Shown piece after piece: positions 37,497 to 46,671 of a DNA stretch of 64,000 nt. The stretch is from Leptospira semungkisensis. GTDB taxonomy: Bacteria; Spirochaetota; Leptospiria; Leptospirales; Leptospiraceae. How positions within the stretch are numbered: position 1 is the stretch's first letter; each line of letters starts with the position of its first letter. The notes under the pieces are model-generated. The model saw only the letters and a list, made by a program, of their open reading frames with translations. It was not told the DNA's origin and made no database searches. The stretch lies in contig NZ_RQEP01000018.1 in assembly GCF_004770055.1 (NCBI RefSeq), forward strand, positions 124,001-188,000. The letters are read 5' to 3'. Both the position numbers and the translations under genes were made by a program.

Positions 37497-37920
37497 GAGA
37501 ACAGCCTTGCGACCATTCGGAAGATCCGTCTAGGTAGAATTCCCTCTTCCAGATCGGGACTTCGTGTTTCACTCTATCTATAATATAACGATTTGCCGCG
37601 TATGCCTCTGCCCTATGCATCGAGCCGGTCTCAACGATAACTGCAATCTCAGATATATTCAATTTTCCTAATCTATGAATGCAATCCGCATGCAATAAAT
37701 CCCATTTCTCTTTCGCGTCCAAGAGGATCTTGCGGATGGTATCATTTGCCATGGGAACGTAAGCTTCGTATTCCAGGTGAGTCACCTTCTTTCCTTCGTT
37801 TACGTTACGCACAATCCCGGAAAAGAAAACATATCCTCCCATTTCGGGAATGTCCGGCAATTTTGAAGGAAGAAGAATGGATTCGAAGGTAATATGAGCG
37901 AATGTTTCTAAAACAGACAT
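37480..37920 (-). CDS. moaE: Molybdopterin synthase catalytic subunit MoaE
   Basis: 146 residues from ATG 37920, one base after moaD; a longer frame reaches back to 37989 but would overlap moaD. Typical parts are GGYVFFSGIVRNVNEGKKVTHLEYEAYVP (key words VFFSGIVRN and LEYEAY), HRLGKLNISEIAVIV and the C-terminal PIWKREFYLDGSSEW with the catalytic Lys. With MoaD it puts the dithiolene sulfurs on the pterin precursor. Confidence 0.93.
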   Translation of the reverse strand: MSVLETFAHITFESILLPSKLPDIPEMGGYVFFSGIVRNVNEGKKVTHLEYEAYVPMANDTIRKILLDAKEKWDLLHADCIHRLGKLNISEIAVIVETGSMHRAEAYAANRYIIDRVKHEVPIWKREFYLDGSSEWSQGCSHETQH

Positions 37921-37921
37921 C

Positions 37922-38164
37922 TCACCCTCCACTCGAAGGAGGTAGTACGGCCACGATTGCACCTTCTTGCAAAATAAACTCGTCACCAACTACCACCTGG
38001 TTCACTGCAAATCGACTGACTTGCAATAGAGAAGAAGCCTCCGGCTTTCTTTCCAAAAGAAAGTCTCGCAAGCCTCTTACATTACTTTCTTCGGTGAGCT
38101 CTAATCTCTCTTGGGAAGAGAAATGATCCTTCATAGCAGCAAAGAATAAAACTTGAACGAACAT
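37922..38164 (-). CDS. moaD: Molybdopterin synthase sulfur carrier subunit MoaD
   Basis: 80 residues of ubiquitin-like fold (FVQVLFFAAMKDHFS, later EGAIVAVLPPSSGG). The C-terminal Gly-Gly is the site that becomes a thiocarboxylate after activation by MoeB. It lies one base after moaA and one base before moaE, so all are one operon. Confidence 0.93.
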   Translation of the reverse strand: MFVQVLFFAAMKDHFSSQERLELTEESNVRGLRDFLLERKPEASSLLQVSRFAVNQVVVGDEFILQEGAIVAVLPPSSGG

Positions 38165-38165
38165 C

Positions 38166-39194
38166 TTATCCGCCTATATATTTCATGGAAAGCTCGCTTC
38201 CGGTAAACACGTTTTTCTTGGTTTGCATAGCTGCCTCTAAAGAAGCATCCAACTCGGATCCTTCCTCCGAGACCGGAAAGGAACGAAAATCGCTCAGACA
38301 ACCGTAGATCCTGCCTCTCGAATCCATACGAAGTCGATTGCAGCCCTCGCAAAAAGGCTCCGTATGATTTGCGATGATCCCGAAACTATAATGCTCCGTA
38401 GTTTCATAATACCGAGCCGTAGATTCCAAAGGAGTATCCACGGAAATAAAATCGAATTCGGAGCCTAGATTATTTCGGATTTCTTCAGCGGAGTAAAATA
38501 ATTCGGAATGTTTTTCATGTAATGGCCCCATTTTCATGAGTTCCAGATATCGAATCGGGATTTTTCTCTCGCCTGCCCAATGCAATAAGGGAAGGATCTG
38601 ATCCGCATTATAATTTCTTAATACTGTGCAATTTACTTTTACTTCTAATCCCAAAGAAGAAGCCTCTTCGATCCGATGTAAAAGCCTGGGCAAGGGAAGA
38701 TTTTTGCCGGAGATCTTAGAAAAAGAATTCTGTTCCATTGCATCCAAGGAAAAATTCATTCGAGTCAAGCCCGCACCTTTTAGGTCTTCGATCAACCCTT
38801 CTCGAAAGAAACCGTTGGAAGTCACGGCAACATTCTCTATTCCTTCCTTTTTAGAGATGCGAACAAGCTCCGGCAATTCCTTATGAAGAGTAGGCTCTCC
38901 TCCGGTTAAATGGATTTCTTTGATCTCTAACTTCTTGGATAATAAGCCTAGATTCTTCTCAAAAAGTCGAGGGCTCAAAAAAGAAGAAGGAAGCGATACT
39001 TCCGGATCCTGCGCTGTTCCGGGAGCACAATACATACAACCGAATCCGCAGAGAGAAGTTACACTTACTCTAAGCACTTCAAATTTTCGACCGTATGCAT
39101 CCACGATAAGCCCCAGATTATCACAATCCGTTTGCAAAGAAAGCGAATTTATTCCTTCCTTCTTTTCTAAGAAAGCTTGAAAGAGCTTTCGCAA
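38166..39194 (-). CDS. moaA: GTP 3',8-cyclase MoaA
   Basis: 342 residues from a TTG at 39194; start uncertain because the family usually begins nearer VDAYGRKFEVLRVSVT (31-46). The radical-SAM cluster ligands are Cys49, Cys53 and Cys56 (CGFGCMYC), the second cluster has CEGCNRLRMDSRGRIYGC, and the protein ends in Gly-Gly, which is essential in MoaA. It carries out the first step of molybdenum cofactor synthesis from GTP. moaC is not present beside it. Divergent from the MoeB-like gene, with 43 bases between starts. Confidence 0.93.
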   Translation of the reverse strand: MRKLFQAFLEKKEGINSLSLQTDCDNLGLIVDAYGRKFEVLRVSVTSLCGFGCMYCAPGTAQDPEVSLPSSFLSPRLFEKNLGLLSKKLEIKEIHLTGGEPTLHKELPELVRISKKEGIENVAVTSNGFFREGLIEDLKGAGLTRMNFSLDAMEQNSFSKISGKNLPLPRLLHRIEEASSLGLEVKVNCTVLRNYNADQILPLLHWAGERKIPIRYLELMKMGPLHEKHSELFYSAEEIRNNLGSEFDFISVDTPLESTARYYETTEHYSFGIIANHTEPFCEGCNRLRMDSRGRIYGCLSDFRSFPVSEEGSELDASLEAAMQTKKNVFTGSELSMKYIGG

Positions 39195-39237
39195 AATTTC
39201 TTGTATTCGGATCTAAAATCGATCCAATGATATTTCT

Positions 39238-40296
39238 ATGACTCCGGAAGAAAGAAAGTATTTTGCAAGACAAATCAAGCTTCCTTTTTTAGGAGAAGCC
39301 GGGCAAGAAAGTCTCCGGCAAAAATCCGCTTTAGTGATCGGCTTAGGGGGACTAGGCTCTCCTGCAAGTCTACACCTAGCCACGGCAGGTGTAGGAAGAA
39401 TCGGTCTCTGGGATTTTGATACTGTAGAACTCAGCAACCTTCACAGACAGACTGCATTCACTCTTTCTGATATAGGTAGAAAAAAAACGGAGGTTACTTC
39501 CGAATTCTTAGCGGCAAGAGTTCCCGGATTGCAAACCGAGATCATAAATGAAATCTTTGGAGATACAGTAGACGAGGATAGATTCAAGGAATGGGATATC
39601 ATACTCGATTGCACAGACCAAGTTCCCGCAAAATACGCGATCAATCGTCTCTCATATAAAAACAAAAAGCCTTTCGTAACTGGGTCTGTGTTTAGAACAA
39701 GCGCTCAGATTTCTATTTTCTCTCCGGAAGGCAAACCCTGCTATAAATGTATGTATCCAGACCTAGAAGATTCGGAACTAGTTTCTTGTGCAGAAGGAGG
39801 AGTTTTAGGAGTGCAAACTGCCATCGCGGGAATGTACCAGGCTTCTCTCGCTATCCAGTATCTCTTGTTTCCGGAAAAATCTCCTACAAGGTCTTCCTTT
39901 CAATTAGAATGGGAATCTCCTCTTTTATACGAAGTAGAGATCCAAGCGGATCGCCATTGCACTGTCTGCGGAGAAGGAAATAGAAAATCGAATATTCAAA
40001 AAGAAGAAATTATTTTTTCAGAATGGATCAAGTTGAGAAAGGATCCAAATTCGATTCTTTTAGATGTCCGTGAATCCGAAGAGGTCTCAGAATTTCCAAT
40101 TGCGGAAACGGTCCACTTCCCCTTATCCAAAATCCAGTTTGCCGACTTCTCTCAATTTTCAAGAGACAAACTCTATATTACAATTTGCGAATCCGGAATG
40201 CGCTCCAAGAAAGTAACAAGGACATTGCAAGAAAAAGGATTTTCTTCTTATTCTCTCCAAGGAGGGAGAAAGATCATGGGTCAGGATGAGAGATAG
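39238..40296 (+). CDS. moeB: MoeB/ThiF-type adenylyltransferase with a rhodanese domain
   Basis: 352 residues. The N-terminal E1-like domain has the nucleotide motif VIGLGGLGSPA (33-43), the adenylation site IILDCTDQVPAKYAIN and zinc ligands CYKCMYP and CTVCGE. Residues about 265-350 are a rhodanese domain with active Cys in YITICESGMRSKK. It adenylates the MoaD C-terminus; the fused rhodanese could donate sulfur directly, the MoeZ arrangement. It could also serve ThiS, since no thi genes are near the function is assigned by the moa context. Confidence 0.87.
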   Translation: MTPEERKYFARQIKLPFLGEAGQESLRQKSALVIGLGGLGSPASLHLATAGVGRIGLWDFDTVELSNLHRQTAFTLSDIGRKKTEVTSEFLAARVPGLQTEIINEIFGDTVDEDRFKEWDIILDCTDQVPAKYAINRLSYKNKKPFVTGSVFRTSAQISIFSPEGKPCYKCMYPDLEDSELVSCAEGGVLGVQTAIAGMYQASLAIQYLLFPEKSPTRSSFQLEWESPLLYEVEIQADRHCTVCGEGNRKSNIQKEEIIFSEWIKLRKDPNSILLDVRESEEVSEFPIAETVHFPLSKIQFADFSQFSRDKLYITICESGMRSKKVTRTLQEKGFSSYSLQGGRKIMGQDER

Positions 40297-40402
40297 GACT
40301 AAACCAAATGTCCTAAAGGTAACCCATTCCACAAATTTCGGTCGATCTTTCTCTAAAAAATCGCTTTAATACTCTTACTCGAACCGAAAAAAGCTTGCTC
40401 TT

Positions 40403-40431
40403 TTTAAAATATAACCTATTGGTTATATAAT
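40403..40431 (+). promoter_or_regulatory. Promoter of the VOC gene with an embedded palindromic operator
   Basis: A -35-like TTTAAA (40403-40408) and a perfect -10 TATAAT (40426-40431) are 17 bases apart. The spacer and the start of the -10 hold the perfect inverted repeat TATAACC-tatt-GGTTATA (40410-40427). This AACC-N4-GGTT form is typical of ArsR-type repressor sites ahead of VOC and SRPBCC genes. A repressor bound here would block the polymerase. No regulator gene is in the window. Confidence 0.6.
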
Positions 40432-40454
40432 AATTTACTCATCCTGAGGCTCCC

Positions 40455-40910
40455 ATGTCTAAAATAACCCCATTTTTAGCCTATAACAACGATCTGAAAG
40501 AAGTAGTGGATTTCTATTCTTCTATTTTCAAGAACATGAAAGTAAGCGAGGTTACGCATATTGGAGAGAATTCCGGAATCTTCTCCGCAACCTTTGAGAT
40601 CGAAGGCCAGGAATTCTATGCCATTAACGGAGGCCCACATTTCAAGTTTTCGGAAGCTTTCTCTATTTTCGTCCATTGCAATACGCAAGAAGAAGTGGAC
40701 GAATACTGGGAAAAGCTTTCCGCAGGTGGGGAAAAATCCCAATGCGGTTGGCTAAAAGATAAATTCGGTGTCTCTTGGCAGGTCATCCCCAATATCCTGG
40801 GAGAATTGCTTAGAGATAAGGACAAAGGTAAGTCCCAAAAAGTAATGCAAGCGATGATGCAGATGAGTAAGATCGACATCGCCGCTCTGAAGAAAGCGTA
40901 CGAATCTTAA
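40455..40910 (+). CDS. VOC-superfamily PhnB-like protein
   Basis: 151 residues of the PhnB/3-demethylubiquinone methyltransferase-like subgroup: MSKITPFLAYNNDLKEVVDFYSSIF (key words ITPFLAYN and VVDFYSSIF), FYAINGGPHFKFSEAFSIFVHC and the C-terminal FGVSWQVIP. The His and Cys around the metal position suggest a small-molecule binding fold; no enzymatic role is established for the subgroup. A palindromic operator overlaps its promoter. The stop overlaps the convergent oxidoreductase gene by 4 bases. Confidence 0.83.
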   Translation: MSKITPFLAYNNDLKEVVDFYSSIFKNMKVSEVTHIGENSGIFSATFEIEGQEFYAINGGPHFKFSEAFSIFVHCNTQEEVDEYWEKLSAGGEKSQCGWLKDKFGVSWQVIPNILGELLRDKDKGKSQKVMQAMMQMSKIDIAALKKAYES

Positions 40911-43063
40911 GCTGTCTTCTTTCTTACGGAGACTGGGATCCCGCTAAAGGCTGCATTGCCTGATAATTCATCCAGGGCCTGGTCATCCGTAAGATCGTTG
41001 ATACTCGATCCGGCAAATTGAGCAGCAACGTTCAATGAGGTACCTTCCTTTCCGTGGCCGAATCCATGAGGAATGCTCACCACTCCCTTCATTATTTCAT
41101 CCGTTACTTCTGCAGGAAGTTGGATCTTACCTACTCTGGATTCTATGACGACTAACTCTTCTTCTTTTATGCCCAATGCGTTCGCATCTTCCGGGTGGAT
41201 CATGATAGTGCATCGATCCTTTCCTGTCATGAGCTTAGGTAGATTATGCATCCATGAATTATTATTTCTTAAATGTCGTCTCCCTATCAGGAGGAATTTT
41301 TCCTGAAGCATTTGGTCGGCAATCAGCTTCTCTTTGTAATTCTGCAAGCGACTCAAATCTCCAACCACTTCCTTAGGAACTAAATGGATCATCTTATCCT
41401 CTGTCCAAAGACGATTCGGGAAGCAAGGCTTCAACGCTCCTAGATCCACTCCGTGAGGACTGTTCTTCAATAATTCCAAGCTCATTCCGATTGGAGATCC
41501 CGATTTCTCTCCATACGGTCCAGACTTCAACGCATGATCGATAATGGCGGAAGGGCTCAGCTTAGTACGGATCAATTCCTTCGGCAATGGCTTTCCGGAT
41601 TTCAATAACTCGATCCGTTTCGTAAGGTCGGAGAAGATTTCCCAATCATGCAACATTCCTTCCTGAGGTTCGAATGCAGGTTGATTGTATCTAGCAGTAT
41701 TACGAACAGCGAATATATTGAATACTAAATCATAATGATCATGTTCTAACGCAGAACTAGGAGGCAGAATATAGTGAGCATGCTTAGTCGTTTCATTCAG
41801 ATAGAAATCAACGCTCACCATGAATTCCAAACCGGAAAGCGCCTTTTCCAGCTGAGCCCCGTTCGGAGTCGATAAAACAGGATTTCCTGCAGAACTTACA
41901 AATGCTTTTACCTGACCTTCTCCTGGAGTTAGGATCTCTTCGGCTAAGGCGGCGACGGGCAATTCTTCATTGAATTCAGGAAGATCTCTTACCCTAGAGC
42001 CGTACTCATGAAAACTTCCTGGAGAACTTTTCATGACTCCTTTCGGATCGATCATATCCACTGCAGGAAGAGTGAACATGGCACCTCCTTCCGAGTCGAT
42101 ATTTCCGGTGATAACATTGATGGAATTGATCAGCCATTGGCAAATAGCTCCAAAGGCTTGGGTAGATACACCTACTCTTCCGTAACAAACAGCACCGTTA
42201 GCTTTCGAAAATTCTAATGCGATCCTCTCGACTGTTTCCGCAGGGATCCCAGTCAGTTTCTCGGTCTCTTGTGCAGGATATCTGGCGGCTAACGACTCCA
42301 ATTCCTTTAGATCCTTTTCATGTGCAAAAGAAGAAGGTTTAGTTAACCTTTTCTTAAATAAGATATCTATAATAGAAAATAGAAAGAAAGCATCTGTTCC
42401 TGGACGAATAAAATGATGCTCATCCGCGTGAACTGCGGTTTCCGTTTTTCTGGGATCGATGACTACGTATTTTCCGCCTCTTTCTTGGATCTCCTTGAGT
42501 CTCTTCTTTACATCTGGAACAGTCATCAAGCTTCCATTAGATGCAAAAGGATTACCTCCCAAGATCAGAAAGAAATTCGTTCTATCTATGTCCGGGATCG
42601 GAACCATGAGCTGGTGTCCGAACATCCAAAAGGATAATAATTGATGAGGCAGCTGATCTACAGAAGTAGCAGAATAATTATTCTTCGTTCTTAAACGTCC
42701 GATAAATCTCTGTCCGAAAAGCATGGACCCGTAATTATGAACACTTGGATTTCCGCTATAAACTGCAACCGAATCGTTCCCATATTTTTCTTGGATCTGC
42801 ACAAGTCGCGACGCGATGTCGCTGAGAGCGTCAACCCAGTCCACAGTCTCCCAACCGTTTGCAGTTCTTTTTAAAGGAAACTTTAATCGATCCGGATCCT
42901 CATACAGATTTTTAAGCTCCGGTCCCTTGGCACAAAGATGTCCCCGGCTAAATTTATCGTCCTTATCCCCTCGGATTGCTGTGATTGTATCCCCTTCGAT
43001 CTCCATTCGGAGACCGCACATTGCCTCACATAGAGTACAGGATCTATAATGTTGCCGAACCAT
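40907..43063 (-). CDS. Molybdopterin-dependent oxidoreductase, single catalytic subunit
   Basis: 718 residues of the DMSO-reductase family. A 4Fe-4S site near the start has CTLCEAMC followed by HLCAKGP. Further marks are NFFLILGGNPFASNG, KYVVIDPRKTETA and YILPPSSALEHD, which bind the two pterin guanine dinucleotides. No partner subunit, membrane anchor or Tat signal is encoded beside it, so it is probably a soluble cytoplasmic enzyme of the formate dehydrogenase/nitrate reductase-like group. Substrate unknown. It should need the mobA product encoded 3.4 kb away. Confidence 0.88.
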   Translation of the reverse strand: MVRQHYRSCTLCEAMCGLRMEIEGDTITAIRGDKDDKFSRGHLCAKGPELKNLYEDPDRLKFPLKRTANGWETVDWVDALSDIASRLVQIQEKYGNDSVAVYSGNPSVHNYGSMLFGQRFIGRLRTKNNYSATSVDQLPHQLLSFWMFGHQLMVPIPDIDRTNFFLILGGNPFASNGSLMTVPDVKKRLKEIQERGGKYVVIDPRKTETAVHADEHHFIRPGTDAFFLFSIIDILFKKRLTKPSSFAHEKDLKELESLAARYPAQETEKLTGIPAETVERIALEFSKANGAVCYGRVGVSTQAFGAICQWLINSINVITGNIDSEGGAMFTLPAVDMIDPKGVMKSSPGSFHEYGSRVRDLPEFNEELPVAALAEEILTPGEGQVKAFVSSAGNPVLSTPNGAQLEKALSGLEFMVSVDFYLNETTKHAHYILPPSSALEHDHYDLVFNIFAVRNTARYNQPAFEPQEGMLHDWEIFSDLTKRIELLKSGKPLPKELIRTKLSPSAIIDHALKSGPYGEKSGSPIGMSLELLKNSPHGVDLGALKPCFPNRLWTEDKMIHLVPKEVVGDLSRLQNYKEKLIADQMLQEKFLLIGRRHLRNNNSWMHNLPKLMTGKDRCTIMIHPEDANALGIKEEELVVIESRVGKIQLPAEVTDEIMKGVVSIPHGFGHGKEGTSLNVAAQFAGSSINDLTDDQALDELSGNAAFSGIPVSVRKKTA

Positions 43064-43183
43064 GATTGCCTTCCCTTTGCGGAGTTGTTATCCTCGATTT
43101 GGGATCACAAAGCAAGCATTTCCGAGGAAACTCTGAATATCTAATTTGAGATCCGAACTAATTCAGGAGCCATTCGAGCATTC

Positions 43184-44104
43184 TTACAAGAATGGAATGC
43201 AAGATACATTTTCTAGATTTGCGTGAGAAAGTAATATATCATAGAGCTTTTTGGAAATAATCGGCAACCGATAAGAAACCCCATAAATCCGATCTTCGAA
43301 CAATTCGGAAGTCTCGAAATAATGCATGCCAATCTCTTTAGAATATCCTGAAAACGGAATATGCGGATGCTGCATATAGACCTTATTTTTTCCGATAGCC
43401 TGAAACTCGAAACCGCTCTGTAAGGATTTCGGAGAAATTCCCTGAGGAAGAAGTTGAACCGCATGCTCGATTTTTTTCTGTCTCTTTCTATCCAGAATCG
43501 GACGGGAACCAATGCCTAAAGGCTTTATATGTTTTTCATATAGATCTCGATTTACTAGAATATGCTCTGCGGTATTTCCTTGGCTTAAGCCAAAAATTCC
43601 CTTTAATTTTTTAGAAACCTTATTCACCGAAAGTTCTGCAACTTGCACTAATTGAAAAGAATTCTCTTCGCTTCTTAATTCCTGATCGTAAAAGATTTTA
43701 TCGTAGTCTTTTCTTTCTTCCGGTAAGTTCCTGAACCCGAAAAGTTTTCTATTATAATGTAATAGCTGATCCCACCAATAGAAATAATTCGGACGTGGTT
43801 CAGGCCAATTCAATCCAAAGGAAGGATAAAGACAAATGCGGAAAAAGTCAGCACCCTCCATTTCGTTTTTTGAATATTCGACTATCGGTTTTGGTTTATC
43901 GGGCTTGCCTTGATCGAGCAAATATGCAAGTTTCGTTTTGTAATCAGGATCATCATCGAAAAGATCGACTATAAAACCCCAATCGGAAGGCTTAATGATC
44001 GGAGATACGTTATAACCGAGGCGAATAAACTCGGAAGTCTTCTCATTTCTTTCGCTCTCTTGAAGATCGTAGAAATGAATTAAGAATTTATATCCTTTTT
44101 TCAT
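43184..44104 (-). CDS. Protein of unknown function (orphan; weak Imm11-like C-terminus)
   Basis: 306 residues, no signal peptide or membrane segment, richer in Lys, Tyr and Phe and more AT-rich than most neighbours, which hints at transfer. The N-terminal part reads KGYKFLIHFYDLQESERNEK; the C-terminal YRLPIISKKLYDILLSHANLENV loosely resembles the closing segment of Imm11/DUF1629-type proteins, but I would not assign it. Nearest neighbours on the same strand are the esterase (9 bases upstream) and the oxidoreductase (downstream), so it may be co-transcribed with the esterase. Confidence 0.55.
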   Translation of the reverse strand: MKKGYKFLIHFYDLQESERNEKTSEFIRLGYNVSPIIKPSDWGFIVDLFDDDPDYKTKLAYLLDQGKPDKPKPIVEYSKNEMEGADFFRICLYPSFGLNWPEPRPNYFYWWDQLLHYNRKLFGFRNLPEERKDYDKIFYDQELRSEENSFQLVQVAELSVNKVSKKLKGIFGLSQGNTAEHILVNRDLYEKHIKPLGIGSRPILDRKRQKKIEHAVQLLPQGISPKSLQSGFEFQAIGKNKVYMQHPHIPFSGYSKEIGMHYFETSELFEDRIYGVSYRLPIISKKLYDILLSHANLENVSCIPFL

Positions 44105-44112
44105 GCAAGGGT

Positions 44113-44793
44113 CTATTTCAAAAGTTTCGTCAGGTAAGGTAGTACATCCTTAGCTAAGATCTTATGACCCTCTGCAGTAGGATGGATCCCATCGTTCTGG
44201 TTGAGGCTTCTCGTTCCGGCAACCCCTTGTAGTAGAAACGGCATGAGGGTCACCTTCTCCTCTTTGGCAATTTTAGGAAAGACTGCGGCAAATTCTTTTG
44301 CGTATTGCGGGCCCATATTCGGAAGGGTCCTCATACCAATTAATAAAATCTTAATAGAAGGGAATTTTTCCCTAGTCTTTCGTATGATCTCTCGCAAGTT
44401 CGATTCGGTTGTCTTAGGAGAAACTCCTCGCAAGGAATCGTTTGCACCCAGCTCTAAGACAAACACGTCGAATTTAGAATTCAATACCCAATCCAATCGA
44501 GCGAGTCCGCCAGAAGTAGTGTCTCCGCTCACTCCAGCGTTTACATATTCTAGATCCGGATATTTCTTTTGTAATTCTACAGAGGCTAAGTGAACGAAGG
44601 ATTCCTCTGGACCATTCAAGCCATAACCCGCAGTCAAACTATCTCCGAAAAACAAGATCCTTTTGCCGGAAGTTTTTTGTTCCATCTTAGGAGTGGCTCC
44701 CTTTTCCTTCTCGGATGACTCTTGTTTGCATTCGGAAAGGAAGAATAAGAATAATAAAACGCAAATAGAATGGAATATTAACGAACGACTCAT
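44113..44793 (-). CDS. GDSL-family esterase lipoprotein (TesA-like)
   Basis: 226 residues from ATG 44793, chosen for TAGGAGAAAC just ahead. A leader ending LSEC places the lipidated Cys at 22. The GDSL block is ILFFGDSLTAGYGLN (nucleophile Ser52), followed by VSGDTTSGG, LGANDSLRG (the GxND oxyanion Asn) and the catalytic Asp and His in NDGIHPTAEGHK. It is an SGNH hydrolase such as TesA/arylesterase, here tethered to a membrane; lipid or acyl substrates are likely. Confidence 0.9.
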   Translation of the reverse strand: MSRSLIFHSICVLLFLFFLSECKQESSEKEKGATPKMEQKTSGKRILFFGDSLTAGYGLNGPEESFVHLASVELQKKYPDLEYVNAGVSGDTTSGGLARLDWVLNSKFDVFVLELGANDSLRGVSPKTTESNLREIIRKTREKFPSIKILLIGMRTLPNMGPQYAKEFAAVFPKIAKEEKVTLMPFLLQGVAGTRSLNQNDGIHPTAEGHKILAKDVLPYLTKLLK

Positions 44794-44895
44794 TGTTTCT
44801 CCTATCCATCGGACCTTCTTACTTGAGGATCGGTCCCGAAAATTCAAGAGTAAGTTCTGCTTTACGAAACTGCATACGACTAGGATCTAGTATGT

Positions 44896-46671
44896 ATGCT
44901 CAAGCGTATCTTACTAACCGGCCTCATTGCCGTACTCGTTTTCTTTCTCTTCCATTGGATCAGCCAGTATAGAAGCGAACTACAAGCCCAGGAAATCCAA
45001 GATGGAATGTTGCGTCAAGCCGAGGAGATTACTGAAAAGCTAAGTCCGGAGGAATTAGTAGGACAAGTCATCCATGTTGCAATTCCCGCAACTACATTGG
45101 ACCCAATCGCCAAAAAGGAAATTGAAACGATTAAGCCCGGAGGAGTCATTCTATTCGGAAGAAATCTAGGCTCTCAATCCGAGATCAAAAGCTTAAACTC
45201 AGGATTACAAGCAAGCGCATTGGAGAATACTGGGCTTCCCCTTCTTATCTCCGTAGACCAAGAAGGCGGAAGAGTGATCCGAGTGAAGGACGGGGTCACA
45301 CAATTTCCGGGAGCCATGGCTTTAGGCCAGACCAAGGATGCGGACTTGGCAAAGAAAGTCGGCTTTGTTACTTCGTATCAACTCAGAAAACTAGGTCTCA
45401 ATTTTTTATTCGCGCCTGATCTAGATATCAATAATAATCCTTTTAATCCGGTAATCAATACCAGATCTCTCGGAAGCAATTTAGAGACAGTCTTGAAAGC
45501 TGGGATCGCATTCGAAGAAGGAGCAAGATCCGGCGGATCCATCCCGGTCATCAAACATTTTCCGGGACATGGGGATACGAACGTCGACAGTCATTTAGGA
45601 CTTCCTAAAATAGAAAAGACTTTAGAAGAATTGAGAGCTTTCGAATTGATTCCTTTTAAGACGGCGATCCAAAACGGTGCCGATGCTGTGATGAGCGCGC
45701 ATATCGTATATCCTAAGATAGATCCGAATTTTCCTGCCACTCTCTCTTCTAAGATCTTACAGGATATTCTTAGAAAGGAATTTGAATACAAAGGACTTAT
45801 CATCACCGACGCTATGGAGATGGATGCGATCGACGAGCATTACCAAAAAGAAGATCCAGGTGTTTTAGCACTTCTTGCAGGAGCAGATATCATTCTCATG
45901 ACCAGCTGGGGAAAAACAACCGAAGCAATGAGAAACCAAATATTAAAGGCTTATAATAAAGGTACTTTAACTAGAGAAGGCAAAGACTTACTAAAAGAAG
46001 CAGTCAAACGTCAGATTCTACACAAGTTAAAGTACGGAATCGTTTGGGAATTTTATAAACAAGAAAAACAAGGAAGGGCAGCTACAGCTTTCCCGAAAGA
46101 TTTTTCCGAAAACCTACAGAAGCATTTCTTAGAACAGGAAAAGAAGAGAGACCTTTCTTTTTCTGAATATAACTCTGAATTTTTGAACCGAGATGTAAGC
46201 AGAAAATCCATCGTATCTTTCGCCAAAGGATTTTCTCCGGAGAAGGTTCCTTCTTCTGATACGTTATTCTCCTTAAAAGGAGAGGATTTTTCTTCTGATC
46301 TGAAGTCTCGTTCTTTAACAAATCTGGATCTCGCCGGTTTAAAAAAGAAATTAGAGAAGAAGGAAGGAAAAAGAGTGGTCTTGACTTCTTTCACCCAACT
46401 AGAATTGGATTTAGCTTCTTCTTTAGCCAAGAAATATTCGAACCTGGAATTTGTAGTGCTTCACTATGGAACTCCTTTCTTGGAATTGCCCGAGATCCAA
46501 AATTTAAAAATACTATTTTCCTTCTCTCCTACTCCTGAATCAAAGAAAGCGCTATTGTATTCCGTTTTGGAACGGAAGGATGATATTCCTGTAGTAGATC
46601 TGATCTTGAAGCCTAGTATAAAATCTCCTGTTTCGGAAACAGAACAAGAAACTGCAAAGGCGAATCCTTAA
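44896..46671 (+). CDS. Glycoside hydrolase family 3 beta-N-acetylhexosaminidase (NagZ-like)
   Basis: 591 residues with an N-terminal membrane anchor or signal (about 5-22). The GH3 domain (about 45-370) has [29 protein letters not shown] with the His/Asp acid-base dyad, and nucleophile Asp in [11 protein letters not shown]. This is the NagZ branch, which cuts N-acetylglucosamine from muropeptides. Compared with NagZ (about 340 residues) it carries an extra 220-residue C-terminal domain of Lys/Ser-rich sequence, and a periplasmic position, both more like outward-facing family members. Directly followed by hemW. Confidence 0.9.
   Translation: MLKRILLTGLIAVLVFFLFHWISQYRSELQAQEIQDGMLRQAEEITEKLSPEELVGQVIHVAIPATTLDPIAKKEIETIKPGGVILFGRNLGSQSEIKSLNSGLQASALENTGLPLLISVDQEGGRVIRVKDGVTQFPGAMALGQTKDADLAKKVGFVTSYQLRKLGLNFLFAPDLDINNNPFNPVINTRSLGSNLETVLKAGIAFEEGARSGGSIPVIKHFPGHGDTNVDSHLGLPKIEKTLEELRAFELIPFKTAIQNGADAVMSAHIVYPKIDPNFPATLSSKILQDILRKEFEYKGLIITDAMEMDAIDEHYQKEDPGVLALLAGADIILMTSWGKTTEAMRNQILKAYNKGTLTREGKDLLKEAVKRQILHKLKYGIVWEFYKQEKQGRAATAFPKDFSENLQKHFLEQEKKRDLSFSEYNSEFLNRDVSRKSIVSFAKGFSPEKVPSSDTLFSLKGEDFSSDLKSRSLTNLDLAGLKKKLEKKEGKRVVLTSFTQLELDLASSLAKKYSNLEFVVLHYGTPFLELPEIQNLKILFSFSPTPESKKALLYSVLERKDDIPVVDLILKPSIKSPVSETEQETAKANP

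Noticed and set aside
37921..37989. Longer MoaE start
   Set aside because: Would overlap moaD by 68 bases; MoaE homology begins at the ATG at 37920.
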